A stretch of DNA of 64,000 bases from an uncultured Bacteroides sp. (GTDB taxonomy: Bacteria; Bacteroidota; Bacteroidia; Bacteroidales; Bacteroidaceae). Where the stretch lies: positions 62,001 to 126,000 of the forward strand of contig URWA01000002.1 of NCBI GenBank assembly GCA_900551445.1, written 5' to 3'. The notes under the pieces were generated by a model. That model had not been told where the DNA came from. It worked only from the letters and a program-made list of their open reading frames with translations, and made no database searches. Positions 34,425 through 43,265 of the stretch are shown one piece after another; within the stretch, counting starts at the first letter, position 1, and each line of letters begins with the position of its first letter. Made by a program: the position numbers and the translations under genes.

Positions 34425-35699
34425 ATGCTTACCATTAAACAAATTACAGAAGATACCGACAAGGTGATTCGTGGATTGGAAAAGAAGCATTTTGCTAATG
34501 CAAAGGAAACAATTGCCAAAGTGCTTGAACTGAATGATAAAAGACGGAGTGCACAGAACCAATTAGATAAAAATCTTTCAGAAGTGAATTCTACCTCAAA
34601 GACGATTGGGGCTTTGATGAAAGAGGGAAAGGAAGAAGAAGCAGAAGCAGCCAAGGCACGTGTGGCAGAAATCAAGGAAGTCAGCAAGAATTTGCAGGCA
34701 GAAATGGATAAGGCGGCCGAGGATATGCAGAATTTGCTTTACACTATTCCGAATGTGCCATACGAATGTGTGCCGGAAGGTTTTGGCGCAGAAGACAATG
34801 TGGTAGAAAAAATGGGAGGAATGGAAACTGAACTTCCGAAGAACGCACTGCCTCACTGGGAACTGGCCAAAAAATATGATTTGATTGATTTTGACCTGGG
34901 TGTGAAGATTACGGGAGCAGGTTTCCCTGTATATAAAGGAAAAGGTGCTCGTTTGCAGCGTGCGCTGATCAATTTCTTCTTGGATGAGGCTCGTGCAGCT
35001 GGCTATGAAGAAATTATGCCTCCTACAGTGGTAAATGCCGCCTCTGGTTATGGTACAGGACAGTTGCCTGACAAAGAAGCACAGATGTATCACTGTGAAA
35101 TGGATGATTTGTATCTGATTCCTACTGCCGAGGTTCCGGTGACTAATATCTATCGTGATGTGATTCTGGATGAAAAACAGTTGCCGATTAAGAACTGTGC
35201 TTATACACAGTGTTTCCGTCGTGAAGCTGGTTCTTATGGAAAAGACGTACGTGGTTTGAACCGTCTGCATGAGTTCTCTAAAATTGAGCTGGTACGCATC
35301 GATAAGCCGGAACATTCCAAGCAGTCTCACCAAGAAATGTTGGATCATGTGGAAGGCTTGTTGAAAAAGCTGGAACTTCCTTACCGTATTCTTCGTCTTT
35401 GCGGTGGAGATATGAGTTTCACAGCTGCACTTTGCTTTGACTTCGAAGTCTATTCTGAGGCTCAGAAACGCTGGTTGGAAGTTAGTTCTGTTTCTAACTT
35501 TGATACTTACCAGGCCAACCGTTTGAAATGCCGTTACCGTACCGCTGACAAGAAAACGGAATTGTGCCATACGTTGAATGGTTCCGCATTGGCTTTGCCG
35601 CGTATTGTGGCCGCCTTGCTTGAAAATAATCAGACTCCTGAAGGAATCCGTATCCCGAAAGCTTTGGTACCTTATTGCGGTTTTGATATTATTGATTGA
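34425..35699 (+). CDS. serS: Serine-tRNA ligase
   Basis: Class II aminoacyl-tRNA synthetase that charges tRNA-Ser. The 424-residue product has the N-terminal long antiparallel coiled coil that grips the tRNA variable arm (about 28-105), then motif 2 (FRREAGSYGKDVRGLNRLHEF region) and motif 3 (NGSALALPRIVAALLENNQ). The TAEVPV serine-binding loop is present. Length and domain order are canonical. The gene has its own promoter and a very strong terminator. Confidence 0.98.
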   Translation: MLTIKQITEDTDKVIRGLEKKHFANAKETIAKVLELNDKRRSAQNQLDKNLSEVNSTSKTIGALMKEGKEEEAEAAKARVAEIKEVSKNLQAEMDKAAEDMQNLLYTIPNVPYECVPEGFGAEDNVVEKMGGMETELPKNALPHWELAKKYDLIDFDLGVKITGAGFPVYKGKGARLQRALINFFLDEARAAGYEEIMPPTVVNAASGYGTGQLPDKEAQMYHCEMDDLYLIPTAEVPVTNIYRDVILDEKQLPIKNCAYTQCFRREAGSYGKDVRGLNRLHEFSKIELVRIDKPEHSKQSHQEMLDHVEGLLKKLELPYRILRLCGGDMSFTAALCFDFEVYSEAQKRWLEVSSVSNFDTYQANRLKCRYRTADKKTELCHTLNGSALALPRIVAALLENNQTPEGIRIPKALVPYCGFDIID

Positions 35700-35730
35700 T
35701 ATTACAAACTGAATTTTTTTTAATATAGCG

Positions 35731-35780
35731 TCGTCTGACAGACCTTCTTCGTGAGTTAGAAAAGAAGGTTTGTCAGATGA
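35731..35780 (+). terminator. Terminator of serS
   Basis: A continuous 19-bp stem (35731-35749 with 35762-35780, including two G-T pairs) and a 12-nt loop, followed by TTTTTTT. The next 150 nt (35788-35934) are AT-rich and I see no gene or RNA in them. Confidence 0.93.
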
Positions 35781-35934
35781 TTTTTTTATGTGCCGTCCCG
35801 TTGGAATCAGACATTTTGATATGTTTTTGACATTTAGGAGGCGTGATTTTTGGGGAAATCTCACTTTTTGTAGAAAAAATAATATCTGGAGACAAAAAAA
35901 AAGGATTTTGGTTTTGCTATTAGTTTTTAATCAT

Positions 35935-35942
35935 TAATTTTG
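35935..35942 (+). promoter_or_regulatory. -7 box of the glycogen debranching operon
   Basis: TAATTTTG with TTTG at 35913-35916 as the -33 box (18-nt spacing), 61 nt before the first gene. Confidence 0.6.
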
Positions 35943-36002
35943 AGGGAAAATAAATAACATCTTTTTAGAACGAATATTAATTTATAACCTTAATATACAA
36001 CT

Positions 36003-37940
36003 ATGAGTTATTTACGATTTGATAAGACTATAATGACAAATCTGGAAGAAACTCTGACTAGAGAAATTCTTCGTACAAATCGCTCGGGGGCTTATCATTG
36101 TTCGACTATCGTAGATTGTAATACCCGTAAGTATCATGGCTTGCTGGTAATACCTGTACCTGAGTTGGACGATGAAAATCATGTGTTGCTTTCTTCTTTG
36201 GATGAAACCGTCATTCAGCATGGGGCGGAATTCAATCTGGGTCTCCATAAATATGGAGGTGACAATTTCAGTCCTAGGGGGCACAAGTACATTCGGGAGT
36301 TTGAGTGTGAAAAAGTGCCGACTACGGTTTATCGGGTCGGAGGAGTCGTACTGAAGAAGGAAAAAGTGTTCGTGCACCATGAAAACCGTATTTTGATTCG
36401 CTACACGTTGGTGGATGCACATTCGGAAACCACTCTTCGACTTCGTCCTTATCTGGCATTCCGTAGCGTACGTCAGTACACGCATGAAAATGCGCGGGCC
36501 AGCCGTCATTATGACATTGTGGAGAATGGAATCAAGACATGCATGTATCCGGGATATCCCGAACTCTACATGCAGTTGAGTAAAGAAAATGAGTTTTGTT
36601 TCCATCCTGACTGGTACAGAGGCATTGAATATCCTAAGGAACGTGAACGTGGATATGACTTTAACGAGGATTTGTATGTTCCAGGCTATTTTGAGGTAAG
36701 TATCAAGAAAGGGGAATCAGTGACTTTCTCTGGGGGGGTATCTCCTATTGAAACGCTTTCTTTAAATGCGTTGTTCGCAGCCGAAGTGGAGCAGCGTACT
36801 CCACGCGACAATTTTAAAAACTGCTTGATTAATTCAGCTCATCAGTTCTTGAACAAGCAGGATGGGGAATCTTATATTTTGGCTGGATATCCTTGGTTCA
36901 AATGCCGTGCGCGTGACATGTTCATTTCCTTGCCGGGATTGACTCTTTCTGTCGGAGAGATTAGCAAGTTTGAGATGATTATGGAAACTGCCATAAAAGC
37001 CGTTTATGCGTTTATGGAAGGAAAAGACAGTCATCTGAAAGTAACAGAGATTGAACATCCGGATGTGCTTTTGTGGATGGTTTGGGCCATACAGCAGTAT
37101 GCCAAGATGGTGTCTTGGGATGAAGCCCGAGTGAAATACGGAAAACTGCTGAAGGATGTGATGGAATATCTGGCTGGCAACAAACATCCCAATCTGGCAG
37201 TGCATGACAATGGCTTGGTTTATGCAAACGGAAGAGATAAAGCTGTGACATGGATGAATTCTACGGTCAACGGACGTCCGGTGGTTGCACGAACGGGCTA
37301 TATCGTGGAATTTAATGCGTTGTGGTACAATGCCCTTTGTTTCGTAGCTGATTTACTGGCCGGAGACGAGGGCTTTGCTGCTTATTTACACCAGTTCTCG
37401 GAAAAGGCTGCTCCTTCTTTCATCCATACTTTCCTGAATGAATATGGCTATTTGCTGGATTATGTAGATGGAGACATGATGGACTGGAGCGTACGTCCGA
37501 ACATGATTTTTGCTGCCGCATTTGATTATTCGCCACTTGACTCCAAACAGAAGAAAGGTGTGATTGACATTGTGACCAAAGAATTGCTGACTCCAAAAGG
37601 ACTCCGTTCTTTGAGTCCGAAGAGCGGGGGATACAATCCCAATTATGTGGGTCCTCAGCTTCAGCGTGATTATGCCTATCATCAGGGTACGGCATGGCCG
37701 TGGCTGGAAGGTTTCTACTTGGAGGCTTATCTGCGTATCTACAAGCGGAGTGCAATCTCTTTTGTAGAACGTCAGCTGATTAGTTATGAAGACCAGATGA
37801 CTTGTCATTGCATCGGTTCTATTCCGGAACTGTTTGATGGCAATCCGCCTTTCCAGGGAAGAGGAGCCATTTCGTTTGCGATGAATGTAGCCGAGATTTT
37901 ACGTACATTGAATTTGTTGGAGAAATATAACAATCAATAA
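36003..37940 (+). CDS. Glycogen debranching enzyme (amylo-alpha-1,6-glucosidase type)
   Basis: A 645-residue cytoplasmic enzyme with an N-terminal GDE_N-type beta-domain (about 1-260, beginning EILRTNRSGAYHCSTIVDCNTRKYHGLL) and a C-terminal (alpha/alpha)6 barrel. The barrel motifs include YPWFKCRARDMFISLPGLTL, ARTGYIVEFNALWYNAL, the DWSVRPNMIFA region and QGTAWPWLEGFYLEAYL. It should remove alpha-1,6-linked glucose at glycogen branch points. It heads an operon with a GT4 glycosyltransferase (14-nt gap) and a GH57 enzyme (15-nt gap), a conserved glycogen-metabolism trio of Bacteroides. Confidence 0.92.
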   Translation: MSYLRFDKTIMTNLEETLTREILRTNRSGAYHCSTIVDCNTRKYHGLLVIPVPELDDENHVLLSSLDETVIQHGAEFNLGLHKYGGDNFSPRGHKYIREFECEKVPTTVYRVGGVVLKKEKVFVHHENRILIRYTLVDAHSETTLRLRPYLAFRSVRQYTHENARASRHYDIVENGIKTCMYPGYPELYMQLSKENEFCFHPDWYRGIEYPKERERGYDFNEDLYVPGYFEVSIKKGESVTFSGGVSPIETLSLNALFAAEVEQRTPRDNFKNCLINSAHQFLNKQDGESYILAGYPWFKCRARDMFISLPGLTLSVGEISKFEMIMETAIKAVYAFMEGKDSHLKVTEIEHPDVLLWMVWAIQQYAKMVSWDEARVKYGKLLKDVMEYLAGNKHPNLAVHDNGLVYANGRDKAVTWMNSTVNGRPVVARTGYIVEFNALWYNALCFVADLLAGDEGFAAYLHQFSEKAAPSFIHTFLNEYGYLLDYVDGDMMDWSVRPNMIFAAAFDYSPLDSKQKKGVIDIVTKELLTPKGLRSLSPKSGGYNPNYVGPQLQRDYAYHQGTAWPWLEGFYLEAYLRIYKRSAISFVERQLISYEDQMTCHCIGSIPELFDGNPPFQGRGAISFAMNVAEILRTLNLLEKYNNQ

Positions 37941-37954
37941 GAGGAGGAGTTTGT

Positions 37955-39226
37955 ATGAAAGTTTTGATGTTTGGTTGGGAATTTCCTCCTCATATCTTGG
38001 GAGGATTAGGTACAGCCAGTTATGGACTGACTCATGGACTTGCCCAGCAGCAGGATATGGAAATCACTTTCTGTATTCCGAAGCCTTGGGGCGATGAAGA
38101 CCAGAGTTTTTTGCGTATCATAGGCATGAACAGTGTGCCCATTGTGTGGCGTGACGTACAGTGGGATCATGTAAAAGACAGAGTGGGAAGCTATATGGAT
38201 CCGCAGCTGTATTATGATTTGCGTGATCATATCTATGCGGACTTCAATTATATGCATACCAATGATTTGGGTTGCCTGGAGTTTTCTGGACGTTATCCGG
38301 ACAATCTGCATGAAGAAATCAACAATTATTCCATTGTGGCAGGGGTAGTGGCCCGTCAGCAGCAGTTTGATATTATCCATTCACACGACTGGCTGACTTA
38401 TCCGGCAGGTATCCATGCAAAACAGGTATCTGGCAAACCGCTGGTTATCCACGTGCATGCCACAGACTTTGACCGCAGTAGAGGTAATGTCAATCCGACG
38501 GTTTATTCCATTGAGAAGAACGGTATGGACCATGCAGACTGCATTATGTGTGTGAGTGAACTTACCCGTCAGACTGTAATCAATAAGTATTATCAGGATC
38601 CTCGCAAGGTCTTTACCGTACACAATGCCGTATCTCCACTTTCCAAGGAGATTCAGGATATTCAGGTAAAGAAGAATCCGAAAGAAAAAATCGTGACCTT
38701 CCTTGGACGTATCACCATGCAGAAAGGACCAGAGTATTTCGTGGAGGCTGCCGCCATGGTGTTGAAGCGTGCCCGTAACGTTCGTTTCGTGATGGCCGGA
38801 AGCGGTGACATGATGAACGCCATGATTCGCTTGGCAGCAGAAAGAGGCATTGCCGACCGGTTCCATTTCCCGGGATTCATGAAAGGGAAACAGGTGTATG
38901 AGGTGTTGAAGCTGAGCGATGTATATATCATGCCTTCGGTATCCGAGCCATTTGGTATTTCTCCGTTGGAGGCCATGCAGTGTTGCGTACCGACGATTAT
39001 TTCCAAACAGTCTGGTTGTGCGGAAATCCTTTCCAAGTGTATAAAGACCGATTATTGGGATATACATGCCATGGCAGACGCTATCCATTCTATTTGTACC
39101 AACAATTCATTGTATGAATATCTCCGTGATGAAGGAAAGAAGGAAGTGGATGGTATTGTATGGGAAAAGGTCGGCGTGAAGATTCGTGGACTTTATGAGC
39201 AAGTCTTAAAAAATTATGGAAAATAA
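37955..39226 (+). CDS. GT4 glycosyltransferase, probable glycogen synthase
   Basis: A 423-residue GT-B fold glycosyltransferase. The N-terminal domain begins MKVLMFGWEFPPHILGGLGTA, where HILGGLG resembles the donor-binding KTGGL of starch synthases. The C-terminal domain has VTFLGRITMQKGPEYFVEAA, the phosphate-contacting SEPFGISPLEAMQC with its Glu pair, and a C-terminal helix. Position between debranching enzyme and GH57, and the opening motif, point to alpha-glucan chain elongation. A ribosome-binding site AGGAGG lies a few bases before the start, which is stronger than most in this window. Confidence 0.87.
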   Translation: MKVLMFGWEFPPHILGGLGTASYGLTHGLAQQQDMEITFCIPKPWGDEDQSFLRIIGMNSVPIVWRDVQWDHVKDRVGSYMDPQLYYDLRDHIYADFNYMHTNDLGCLEFSGRYPDNLHEEINNYSIVAGVVARQQQFDIIHSHDWLTYPAGIHAKQVSGKPLVIHVHATDFDRSRGNVNPTVYSIEKNGMDHADCIMCVSELTRQTVINKYYQDPRKVFTVHNAVSPLSKEIQDIQVKKNPKEKIVTFLGRITMQKGPEYFVEAAAMVLKRARNVRFVMAGSGDMMNAMIRLAAERGIADRFHFPGFMKGKQVYEVLKLSDVYIMPSVSEPFGISPLEAMQCCVPTIISKQSGCAEILSKCIKTDYWDIHAMADAIHSICTNNSLYEYLRDEGKKEVDGIVWEKVGVKIRGLYEQVLKNYGK

Positions 39227-39241
39227 AAACAGCAATACGAT

Positions 39242-40627
39242 ATGAAAACAATTTGTCTTTACTTTGAAATACACCAGATTATCCATCTGAAACGTTATCG
39301 TTTCTTTGAAATCGGTTCGGAACATTATTATTACGATGATTATGCCAATGAGCAGGGTATGAATGAAGTGGCTGAACGCTCTTATATTCCCGCTTTGAAA
39401 ACCCTGATTGAGATGGCAAAAGCTTCAAACGGAGCCTTTAAGGTCGCATTGTCTATTTCAGGAGTTGCTTTGGAGCAGCTGGAAATTCATGCCCCTGCAG
39501 TCATTGAACTGTTGCATGAGCTGAATGCGACAGGTTGCTGCGAGTTCCTTTGTGAGCCTTACTCACACGGTTTGTCTTCTTTGAAGAATGAAACCTGCTT
39601 CCGGGAAGAAGTAGAACGTATGCGTGTGAAGATTAAAGATTATTTCGGTCAGGAACCCAAGGTATTCCGCAATTCCAGTTTGATTTACGATAACGAAATC
39701 GGAGGCATTGTGGCCGATATGGGTTTCAAAGGAATGTTGGCTGAAGGTGCGAAACATGTATTGGGCTGGAAGAGTCCTCACTACTTGTATCATTGTGCCG
39801 AAAATCCGAACCTGAAACTGTTGCTTCGTGACTTTAAGTTGTCGGACGATATCAGCTTGCGTTTCTCTAACAGTGAATGGAGCGAATATCCGCTGTTTGC
39901 CGATAAGTACATTGGTTGGATTGCTTCTTTGCCGGAAAACGAACAGGTCATCAATATCTTTATGGAACTCTCTGCATTGGGTATTTTCCAGCCGTTGTCT
40001 TCCAATATTCTGGAATTCCTGAAAGCGTTGCCTGAATGTGCCCGTCAGAAAGGAATTACGTTCTCTACTCCTTCAGAAATTGTGACCAAACTGAAATCGG
40101 TAGATATGATTGATGTGCCTTATCCGATGTCATGGGTAGACGAAGAGCGTGATATCAGTCCTTGGTTGGGTAACGTGATGCAGCGTGAAGCTTTTGATAA
40201 GCTTTACAGCGTAGCAGAACGTGTACATTTGTGCTCAGACCGCCGAATCAAGCAAGACTGGGATTACCTGCAGGCAAGCAATAATTTCCGTTTCATGACC
40301 ACCAAACAGATGGGAGTGGCTTTGGATCGTGGCATCTATGATTCTCCGTATGATGCATTTACCAATTATATGAATATTTTGGGTGACTTTATCGGACGTG
40401 TCAATGCTTTGTATCCGGTGGATATGGAAGATGAGGAATTGAATTCTTTGTTGACTACTATACGCAACCAAGAGGAAGAACTGGTACAGTTGAACGATGA
40501 GGTGAAACATTTGCAGGAACAGCTGAAGGAGAAAGAGCAGAAAGCGGAAAAAGCTCCGGCAAAGAAAGCTCCAGCCAAGAAGACGGCTTCTTCCACAGCT
40601 AAGAAAACCACTTCAAAGAAAGCATAA
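39242..40627 (+). CDS. GH57-family alpha-amylase-like protein with Lys/Ala-rich tail
   Basis: A 461-residue cytoplasmic protein of glycoside hydrolase family 57. The first conserved region is visible as EIHQIIH, followed by CEFLCEPYSHGLSSL, RNSSLIYDNEIGGIVADMGFKG and FSNSEWSEYPLFADKYIGWI. After about residue 395 a coiled coil (NQEEELVQLNDEVKHLQEQL) leads to a roughly 25-residue tail of Lys, Ala, Pro, Ser and Thr (KAPAKK repeats), resembling histone H1 tails. It is the last gene of the glycogen operon and probably hydrolyses or rearranges alpha-glucan. Catalytic Glu and Asp need alignment to assign. Confidence 0.87.
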   Translation: MKTICLYFEIHQIIHLKRYRFFEIGSEHYYYDDYANEQGMNEVAERSYIPALKTLIEMAKASNGAFKVALSISGVALEQLEIHAPAVIELLHELNATGCCEFLCEPYSHGLSSLKNETCFREEVERMRVKIKDYFGQEPKVFRNSSLIYDNEIGGIVADMGFKGMLAEGAKHVLGWKSPHYLYHCAENPNLKLLLRDFKLSDDISLRFSNSEWSEYPLFADKYIGWIASLPENEQVINIFMELSALGIFQPLSSNILEFLKALPECARQKGITFSTPSEIVTKLKSVDMIDVPYPMSWVDEERDISPWLGNVMQREAFDKLYSVAERVHLCSDRRIKQDWDYLQASNNFRFMTTKQMGVALDRGIYDSPYDAFTNYMNILGDFIGRVNALYPVDMEDEELNSLLTTIRNQEEELVQLNDEVKHLQEQLKEKEQKAEKAPAKKAPAKKTASSTAKKTTSKKA

Positions 40628-40647
40628 ATCCGATAAGTTATCGGAAT

Positions 40648-40684
40648 AAAAAAATCCTGGAATCAATCGATTCCAGGATTTTTT
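40648..40684. terminator. Bidirectional terminator between GH57 and DUF4270 genes
   Basis: A 13-bp stem AAAATCCTGGAAT/ATTCCAGGATTTT with a 6-nt loop and T runs on both strands, serving the convergent genes. Confidence 0.92.
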
Positions 40685-40707
40685 ATGATATAGAATTCAA
40701 ATGCTTA

Positions 40708-42165
40708 TTATTTATTGAATTTAGGCTTGGTGTAGATAACTTCCATTTTTATCTTTTCGCCGTCTTCACCACCTACCAATTTAGCTGAGTTCACTTCCAG
40801 GTCGTGCGAAAGTCCGATTGTGTTTCCTTTTGAGTCTGTTTCTGTTTTCACCGGAATCAGTACCAGCGTATTGTATTCATCCCATCCTTCAGCAGGTTCT
40901 TCCTTTGTTCTCATGTCACTGAATATCTGACTGATCAGACGGTTCATCTGTGAGAATGAATAAGAATTTGTTGTGCTGCTGTAAGTGCCGAGGAAAGACG
41001 TCTTGCTGTCGTATGTTTGCTTCTGTTCAAAGAAGTTCTTTACTTCACTCTTTCGGATGAGCAGCAAATTTTGTGGGGTTCCCATTTTATAGGGACTGTT
41101 TGCTGAGCTTTCGCTGATATTTTTATACTTGGTAAATGACATGGATACCGAATTCAGTGTATCATTGCCAAGGGCTTCGTACATCTCTTTCAGCGGGAGC
41201 TTCACTTCCGTGCAAAGTCCGGCAGGCGTTTTCAGATACGTGTTGTGCGTTTCAGCTGCCAGTCTTTCCAGGTTATCGCCAGTGTTACTCAAGCGCGTAG
41301 ACATATATACCTCATTGGTAGCCGCAAACGGGATGTAAGTATAGACCAGAGAGTCAATTTTACCGGTAGAAGGTCTTTCTACCAGATAGCTGACTTTTGT
41401 TCTTAACCAAATACTTCCGATGTATAAGATAGAGCCTTCTCCACTCGTGTTGTGGATATAAAATCCAGGGATCACATTATGGATGAAAGAGTGAGAATCT
41501 TTAAAATAGTTTTTATTCTCTTTGTACTTCCTTTTTAAGAAGGCGCTGAGCGTTTCTTCTCCTCTTGCTTTTCTGGCTTTGTCCAAATCGATTATCACAG
41601 GAGGATATCCACCGTCAGCTTTTTTTATAGAGTCAATTTGTGCGTCAGTCCATGAATTGTCGCGTACGGCATAGTCTTGTTCTGCCAAAGGAGCTTCGTC
41701 CTTATTGTAAAAATTTTCCGGATTGTAAGAAGTATAATATAGGTTTAAGTCTTCACCCGTATCGTCAATGGCCTGATTCAACATATCTACCCTTACACGC
41801 ATGGGAGCCAGTGAATCGCCGAAGAAACTGGAATAGGACAATATCAAAGTGGTAGATACTATATCCTGCATGGTTTCCGGAAATTCAAAGTCTTCCGTAC
41901 AGTTGACTTGTGTGATGAAATCGGTGGTATAGGTTCCGAAATCCGGGTCTGTGAATTTCCCCAGATACGCATTGCTGGTACGGGAGAATACGCCGTTCGG
42001 ATTCAAGTCTGTATACTTCAGTGTCTTTGTGGTCGCTTCGAAAGTTTGAGCCGATGCCGTAATTTCATCGGTATCTGCCACAAAATCACCGATACCGGTA
42101 GTGGTATCATCACAACTGTAGAGTGTGGCTGCAAGTCCGATTGCGGCCAAGAACTTAAGTCTCAT
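40708..42165 (-). CDS. DUF4270 lipoprotein
   Basis: A 485-residue lipoprotein with signal MRLKFLAAIGLAATLYSC (lipobox LYSC, Cys18), so it is membrane-anchored. The body matches DUF4270, a Bacteroidetes family of unknown function: SNAYLGKFTDPDFGTYTTDFITQV, a central HNVIPGFYIHNTSGEGSILYIGSIWLR and the C-terminal EVIYTKPKF. It lies 26 nt downstream of a short starch-synthase-like gene and probably shares its promoter. What a surface or periplasmic lipoprotein does in this company is not known. Confidence 0.88.
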   Translation of the reverse strand: MRLKFLAAIGLAATLYSCDDTTTGIGDFVADTDEITASAQTFEATTKTLKYTDLNPNGVFSRTSNAYLGKFTDPDFGTYTTDFITQVNCTEDFEFPETMQDIVSTTLILSYSSFFGDSLAPMRVRVDMLNQAIDDTGEDLNLYYTSYNPENFYNKDEAPLAEQDYAVRDNSWTDAQIDSIKKADGGYPPVIIDLDKARKARGEETLSAFLKRKYKENKNYFKDSHSFIHNVIPGFYIHNTSGEGSILYIGSIWLRTKVSYLVERPSTGKIDSLVYTYIPFAATNEVYMSTRLSNTGDNLERLAAETHNTYLKTPAGLCTEVKLPLKEMYEALGNDTLNSVSMSFTKYKNISESSANSPYKMGTPQNLLLIRKSEVKNFFEQKQTYDSKTSFLGTYSSTTNSYSFSQMNRLISQIFSDMRTKEEPAEGWDEYNTLVLIPVKTETDSKGNTIGLSHDLEVNSAKLVGGEDGEKIKMEVIYTKPKFNK

Positions 42166-42191
42166 TTTTGTACTTTTTTATCTATTCGTAT

Positions 42192-43010
42192 TTATTCGGC
42201 TCCATCGAATACCTTATCATAGAATGCATCACATGCATCTGCGTAGGCATCACCCGAAGCGTATTCAAGCACCGGAATGTTCAGGCTTCGTGCATAGTCG
42301 ATTACATTCTGGTTGACAGTCTCATCGTTTTGTATTACTCCGTCGGAGTAGGCTACGGCCAGTTTGCAAAGGTCTTCATAGCTTGCCGGAGATTTCATCA
42401 TGCTGACATCTTCCGGAGTCACTTCCTTGAAGAGCACCTGGTCGGCGAAGTTAGGAGCGAGGTTCGATTTGAATCCTTCCTGATAAAGAGAATAAATTAC
42501 TTTTGAGTCGCGGAAAGAAGGTTCATCATAGTAAGCCTTCTTGATATAAAGAGGAACCATCGCGCTCATCCAGCCGTGACAATGAATCACATCCGGACAC
42601 CAGCGCAGTTTCTTTACAGTTTCCAATACCCCGCGGGCATAGAAAATGGCGCGTTCACCATTGTCTTCATAGTCATTTCCGTTTTCGTCACACGTCATCT
42701 GGCGGTGCTGGAAATAATCATCATTATCAATAAAGTACACTTGTCTGCGCGCAGCCTGGATAGATGCCACCTTGATAATCAGCGGATGATCCGTATCGTC
42801 GATAATTAAATTCATTCCAGACAGACGGATTACTTCATGCAACTGATTCCTGCGTTCGTTCACAATGCCCCATTTAGGCATGAATGTTCTGATTTCGCGG
42901 CCTTTGTCTTGTATGGCTTGCGGTAAATTCTGGCCAATCAATGCCAGGTTACTTTCGGGTACGTAAGGAGTAATTTCTTGTGTAATGAATAAAACTTTTT
43001 TCGCGCTCAT
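42192..43010 (-). CDS. Short starch-synthase-like protein (GT5 N-domain only)
   Basis: A 272-residue protein equal to the N-terminal half of GlgA-type glycogen synthases: VLFITQEITPY at the start, DVIHCHGWMSAMVPLYIKK (the family DIVHxHDWHTAL region) and VIYSLYQEGF. The ADP-glucose-binding KTGGL is replaced by ESNLALIG, and the C-terminal GT-B domain is absent, so classical synthase activity is doubtful. The start at 43010 (MSAKKVLF) is preferred because a TATCTTTG box lies at 43038-43045. It is cotranscribed with a DUF4270 lipoprotein. It may be a regulator or scaffold of glycogen synthesis, or a divergent transferase. Confidence 0.82.
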   Translation of the reverse strand: MSAKKVLFITQEITPYVPESNLALIGQNLPQAIQDKGREIRTFMPKWGIVNERRNQLHEVIRLSGMNLIIDDTDHPLIIKVASIQAARRQVYFIDNDDYFQHRQMTCDENGNDYEDNGERAIFYARGVLETVKKLRWCPDVIHCHGWMSAMVPLYIKKAYYDEPSFRDSKVIYSLYQEGFKSNLAPNFADQVLFKEVTPEDVSMMKSPASYEDLCKLAVAYSDGVIQNDETVNQNVIDYARSLNIPVLEYASGDAYADACDAFYDKVFDGAE

Positions 43011-43037
43011 TGTATTATTGTTGCTCTTAACAGGTTG

Positions 43038-43045
43038 CAAAGATA
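43038..43045 (-). promoter_or_regulatory. -7 box of the starch-synthase-like/DUF4270 unit
   Basis: Minus-strand TATCTTTG, divergent from the panC promoter about 175 bp away; I see no other feature in that interval. Confidence 0.62.
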
Positions 43046-43218
43046 CAAAAAATAAGGCAATGAAGCGAGCCGGCAGTCGTTTATAAATCCTTATAGTATG
43101 TTAATGTATTGATAAACAGCGTGCTATAATAGTGTTTGCTCTACGTTATAGACGGGGTAAATTCTGTAAATGCAGAAAGAATTTTTCTTTTCTGTTTCTT
43201 TTTATGGCAAATAAATAG

Positions 43219-43226
43219 TTACTTTG
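43219..43226 (+). promoter_or_regulatory. -7 box of panC-panD
   Basis: TTACTTTG, one mismatch from TAnnTTTG and identical to the box before the cyd operon. Confidence 0.5.
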
Positions 43227-43265
43227 CAGCCGTTTTCTGAATTTATGATTAAAAACAGGAATAAG

